The notes under the pieces were generated by a model. It searched no databases. It was not told the origin of the DNA and was given only the letters and a program-made list of their open reading frames with translations. Both the position numbers and the translations under genes were made by a program. A stretch of 8,028 nt of DNA, from NCBI GenBank assembly GCA_034190305.1, contig JAXHSV010000141.1, positions 1 to 8,028 on the forward strand, read 5' to 3'. The DNA comes from JAUWNJ01 sp034190305 (GTDB taxonomy: Bacteria; Planctomycetota; Phycisphaerae; SM23-33). Shown here one piece after another: positions 5,514 through 8,028 of this stretch (the first letter of the stretch is position 1; the number at the start of each line of letters is the position of its first letter).

Positions 5514-6464
5514 GTGCCGCTTTTGGAACATGCAGGTATGTTTGAAGGGCTGTATTGCGACCTTAACCGACGGGGATATGTCCATCCCGACCCGCTTGAG
5601 TTTTTGTATGATTATAACGACCCGTCCGACCGCGAAATCGTCGGTCTGATTGCCGGTTCGCTGGCCCATGGCCGGGTTGTGCAGATACTTAAAAGTGTCC
5701 AATGCGCCCTCCGGCGTATGGAGTCAAGTCCCGCTCATTTCCTGCGGGATGCTTCCGAATATTCGCTGAAGCGGAATTTTGTTGGTTTCAGACATCGGTT
5801 CAGCACCGGCGAGAATCTGACTGCAATGCTGATGGGCGTAAAGAGGGTTATCGAACGGTACGGATCGCTTCGGGATTGCTTTGCCTCCGCTCTGAACGAC
5901 GGCGACGAAACGGTCCTGCCGGCGCTGTCGGCATTTGCGAAGGAACTTGGCAGCGTTGGGCGGTGTGGGCACCTGCTGCCGGACCCTTCCCGTCGAAGCG
6001 CATGCAAGAGGCTTAATCTTTTCCTGCGGTGGATGGTTCGCTGCGACGAGGTTGACCCCGGCGGATGGGATGCAATACCGGCGGCAAAACTTATCATCCC
6101 GCTCGATACGCACATGCACAGGATAGGCCTGGCCTTGGGCGCTACGAGACGAAAGACGGCGGACATGCGCACCGCACTTGAAATCACGGATGCTTTCAGG
6201 CGAATTTCGCCCGATGACCCTGTGCGCTACGACTTCGCCCTTACACGCCTGGGAATTCGCAGCGATATGGACCTCTCGGAGTTTCTGGAGTTATGCACGG
6301 CGAGAATGACGACTCTTCGTTCTCATCACGTCCGAAAAAGTTTGTTGCGGATTGATGCGCCCACAGCCAGGAAGTATCGGGATACCTGCCGAAAGGATTG
6401 CGGCGGGCGTAATAATCCGATTCGCTATAATGCTGTCACTGAAGACGGAAATGGGATGAATTGA
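5514..6464 (+). CDS. TIGR02757/DUF2400 family protein of unknown function
   Basis: This 316-residue cytoplasmic protein is recognised as the TIGR02757 (DUF2400) family, which has no established function that I know of. Hallmarks are YNDPSDREIVGLIAGSLAHGR (about 34-54), FRHRFSTGENL (92-102), the segment from LLPDPSRRSACKRLNLFLRW to VDPGGWD (154-186), LIIPLDTHMHRIGLALG (193-209), and RKTADMRTALEITDAFR (213-229) before DFALTRLGIR. The start is GTG at 5514, supported by AAGGAG at 5501-5506, seven bases upstream. LDTH (197-200), preceded by a Lys-containing helix (K165), resembles the catalytic Asp region of HhH-GPD DNA glycosylases, but the Lys-Asp spacing (33 residues) is longer than in Nth. Residues after about 260 look unconserved. 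It sits 27 bp after rubrerythrin and 24 bp before the DPSL ferritin, so it is very likely co-expressed under PerR. Family call good; function is inference only. Confidence 0.85.
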   Translation: MPLLEHAGMFEGLYCDLNRRGYVHPDPLEFLYDYNDPSDREIVGLIAGSLAHGRVVQILKSVQCALRRMESSPAHFLRDASEYSLKRNFVGFRHRFSTGENLTAMLMGVKRVIERYGSLRDCFASALNDGDETVLPALSAFAKELGSVGRCGHLLPDPSRRSACKRLNLFLRWMVRCDEVDPGGWDAIPAAKLIIPLDTHMHRIGLALGATRRKTADMRTALEITDAFRRISPDDPVRYDFALTRLGIRSDMDLSEFLELCTARMTTLRSHHVRKSLLRIDAPTARKYRDTCRKDCGGRNNPIRYNAVTEDGNGMN

Positions 6465-6488
6465 TAGAAGAAAAGAAGGAGAACTGTC

Positions 6489-7046
6489 ATGAAACTGGTA
6501 TCTAGAGAGCTGGTTGAGAAGAATGGGGTGAACGTGGAAGATCTGCTGAACCTGCTGGTGCGGAACGCCGCTGCCGAACTGACAACCTTTTATTATTACA
6601 CGATCTTGCGGGTGAACCTGATTGGTATGGAAGGCGAAGGGCTTAAAGAAATCGCCGAGGACGCGAGAATCGAAGACAGGAACCATTTCGAAGCCCTTGT
6701 TCCGCGCATCTACGAACTCGGCGGGAAACTTCCCGACAACATGAAGGAATTTCACGACATGTCGGCTTGCCCGCCGGCATCTTTGCCCTCTGACCCCACG
6801 GACGTCAGGGCAATCGTCGAAGTGCTGCTTAAGGCCGAGCAGTGTGCGGTTCGAGGCTACACGCATATTTGCAACATCACTGCGGGAAAAGACCACAGGA
6901 CGTATGATCTTGCTCTGGCGATTCTCAACGAAGAAATCGAGCACGAGGCATGGTTCGCAGAGTTCCTGGCGCGTGGACCGTCAGGACACTTTCGCCGTCG
7001 CACCGTGGGAGAATCGCCTTTTGTGTCGAAGTTTCTGCATCCCTGA
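6489..7046 (+). CDS. Dps-like (DPSL) ferritin, DNA-protection/iron-storage protein
   Basis: This 185-residue ferritin-like protein closely resembles the DPSL group known from Sulfolobus solfataricus and Bacteroides. These proteins form Dps-like 12-subunit shells but use a bacterioferritin-like diiron site inside the helical bundle, oxidise iron with peroxide and protect DNA. Matching signatures include ELTTFYYYTILR (30-41), GMEGEGLKEIAEDARIEDR (46-64), AEQCAVR (116-122), LNEEIEHEAWF (146-156) and GPSGHFRR (163-170). Likely metal ligands are E30, D63, H66, E117, E149 and H152. The thioferritin-type Cys pair is present as C94 (DMSAC) and C119 (AEQC); C128 is additional. AAGGAG (6476-6481) lies seven bases before the ATG. 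It is the last gene of the perR-rubrerythrin operon, and peroxide induction is expected. Assignment is strong; peroxide rather than oxygen as oxidant is inferred from family members. Confidence 0.93.
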   Translation: MKLVSRELVEKNGVNVEDLLNLLVRNAAAELTTFYYYTILRVNLIGMEGEGLKEIAEDARIEDRNHFEALVPRIYELGGKLPDNMKEFHDMSACPPASLPSDPTDVRAIVEVLLKAEQCAVRGYTHICNITAGKDHRTYDLALAILNEEIEHEAWFAEFLARGPSGHFRRRTVGESPFVSKFLHP

Positions 7047-7106
7047 TTGTTTTTTGGGCGTCTGCAAGGGAAACGGGCTCTTACAATTTAATCAGTTCGT
7101 TCCGGC

Positions 7107-7140
7107 ATTGGGTTAACGTTCTGATTACGTCAGATTGGGT
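7107..7140 (+). promoter_or_regulatory. Direct and inverted repeats upstream of the permease gene
   Basis: Two copies of ATTGGGT (7107-7113 and 7134-7140) start 27 bp apart and flank an inverted repeat, TCTGA-TTACG-TCAGA (7120-7134). This lies in the 127-bp spacer between the DPSL gene and the permease. It may be an operator or regulator-binding region. I see no convincing -35/-10 pair here; the best weak candidate is TTACGT (7125-7130) with TAAATG (7149-7154) at 18 bp. Confidence 0.3.
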
Positions 7141-7173
7141 AAATCGACTAAATGAAAGACAGGGCATAGGCAA

Positions 7174-8028
7174 ATGCCTGAATGGTTGGCGGACATACCG
7201 GTCGGATTCTGGGATGTATTGAGTGAGATGTCGCCGTACCTGCTTTTCGGTTTCCTCATGGCAGGAGTGCTGTCAGTGTTCGTCTCGCCGGCGATGGTCG
7301 AGCGCCATCTTGGCGGAAAGGGCATCGTGTCGGTGGTCAAGGCCGCCGCCTTCGGCGTACCGCTTCCGCTGTGCAGTTGCGGGGTGATTCCTGTTTCCGC
7401 CTCCCTTCGACGGCATGGGGCGGGTAAGGGCGCGACGACGTCCTTCCTTATCGCCACACCGCAGGACGGCGTTGACAGCATTATGGTTACTTACGGCCTG
7501 CTCGGCGGGGTGTACGCGATTTTCAGGCCCATTGTTGCACTGGTAACGGGTATCGCCGGCGGAGCGATTGTTAACATCGCAGACGGAAACAGCACTTCCG
7601 GCGACGTTTCCGCCGACGCCCACAAGGATTATTTCACCAGGAACGGTCATGGCCGGATACGTCGGATTTTCACCTACGGTTTCGACACATTGCCAAAGGA
7701 TATCGGAAGGGCGCTGCTGGTTGGTCTGGTGCTTGCCGCTCTGATTTCAGCAGTTGTTCCGAAGGACTATTTTTCGGGCATCTTCCCACCTGGGATCCTC
7801 CAGATTCTCGTACTGATGCTGGCGGGCATTCCGGTGTACGTTTGTGCTACGGCTTCGGTCCCGCTGGTCTATGCGTTGATTGTCGCGGGTGTTTCACCCG
7901 GCGCAGCCTTTGCTTTCCTGATGACCGGACCGGCGACCAATGCCGCCACCATCACCACCATCTGGAAGGTGATGGGGCGACGAACAACAATCATATATCT
8001 TTCCGTTATGATCGCGGGTGCTTTGGGC
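7174..8028 (+). CDS. COG0701 permease, SO_0444-type Cu/Zn efflux transporter (3' end outside window)
   Basis: These are the first 285 residues of a polytopic inner-membrane permease (PF03773/COG0701); the frame is still open at the right edge. It most resembles the SO_0444 group, annotated as copper/zinc efflux transporters. Hydrophobic segments lie at about 20-38, 52-78, 103-135, 178-195, 207-237 and 240-262. Signature motifs are PLPLCSCGVIP (63-73, with C67 and C69), FLIATPQDGVDS (91-102), the second-repeat counterpart IPVYVCATASVPL (219-231, with C224) and TGPATNAATI (251-260). The paired Cys-containing motifs in the two halves are the expected ion-path elements. The soluble loop between the halves (about 136-175) has several His but no Cys cluster. 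ATG at 7174 is preceded by AGGG (7161-7164) at nine bases. A 127-bp spacer separates it from the stress operon, so it may be independently controlled. Metal specificity is not proven by sequence. Confidence 0.87.
   Translation, partial: MPEWLADIPVGFWDVLSEMSPYLLFGFLMAGVLSVFVSPAMVERHLGGKGIVSVVKAAAFGVPLPLCSCGVIPVSASLRRHGAGKGATTSFLIATPQDGVDSIMVTYGLLGGVYAIFRPIVALVTGIAGGAIVNIADGNSTSGDVSADAHKDYFTRNGHGRIRRIFTYGFDTLPKDIGRALLVGLVLAALISAVVPKDYFSGIFPPGILQILVLMLAGIPVYVCATASVPLVYALIVAGVSPGAAFAFLMTGPATNAATITTIWKVMGRRTTIIYLSVMIAGALG

Noticed and set aside
6426..6431. Perfect TATAAT near the end of the DUF2400 gene as an internal promoter for DPSL
   Set aside because: No -35-like hexamer at 16-18 bp upstream; the nearest, TTGCGG, is 22 bp away. 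Probably chance in coding sequence, though an extended or activator-dependent promoter cannot be excluded.
7041..7060. T-run after the DPSL stop as a terminator
   Set aside because: Six T residues are present, but no GC-rich stem immediately precedes them; the only pairing found (GGGA with TCCC across about 30 bases) is too weak.
1..8028. Mobile elements, tRNA genes or CRISPR array
   Set aside because: No transposase or integrase motifs, cloverleaf-like segments or regularly spaced repeats were found; intergenic space is very limited.

Overview
The window reads as bacterial DNA from a Gram-negative (diderm) organism with an anaerobic or microaerophilic lifestyle. The diderm inference rests on an envelope operon encoding an RND-type exporter, a periplasmic LolA-like protein and an outer-membrane beta-barrel. 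The low-oxygen inference rests on a rubredoxin, a rubrerythrin, a PerR regulator and a Dps-like ferritin lying close together. Base composition is a little above half G+C. All nine genes lie on the + strand and are tightly packed. A short GCAAAT-type repeat just before the second gene, plus the overall protein style, reminds me of Planctomycetota (Phycisphaerae-like) genomes. That taxonomic guess is weak and unverified.

Region 1 (1-4335) looks like one transcription unit whose 5' end is outside the window. It holds the C-terminal half of an RND/MMPL exporter with an unusual Cys-rich two-helix tail, then a LolA-like lipoprotein-sorting-type protein (ATGA overlap), then a DUF1302-like outer-membrane barrel (ATGA overlap), then a stand-alone 53-residue rubredoxin, then a stand-alone SpoIIE/RsbU-type PP2C phosphatase. 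The first three genes plausibly form an inner membrane - periplasm - outer membrane route for lipid or lipoprotein-like cargo. The last two add an electron carrier and a signalling phosphatase. A nested hairpin followed by a T-run ends the unit.

Region 2 (4336-7046) is a second operon with a recognisable sigma70-like promoter (TTGACG-17-TATAAG). Its order is perR-like repressor, rubrerythrin, a DUF2400/TIGR02757 protein and a Dps-like (DPSL) ferritin. PerR has all five regulatory metal ligands and both structural zinc CxxC pairs. A palindromic Fur/PerR-like site lies over its own start codon, so the operon is probably autoregulated and induced by peroxide. Rubrerythrin would reduce peroxide, using a rubredoxin such as the one just upstream as electron donor. 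DPSL would store iron and consume peroxide. The DUF2400 protein contains a Lys ... LDTH arrangement resembling HhH-GPD DNA glycosylases, so an uncharacterised repair role in this stress operon is the most interesting hypothesis here.

Region 3 (7047-8028) starts with a 127-bp spacer carrying direct and inverted repeats. It is followed by the first 285 codons of a COG0701 permease of the SO_0444 Cu/Zn-efflux type, which runs off the right edge.

No tRNA, rRNA, CRISPR array, transposase or convincing minus-strand gene was seen.
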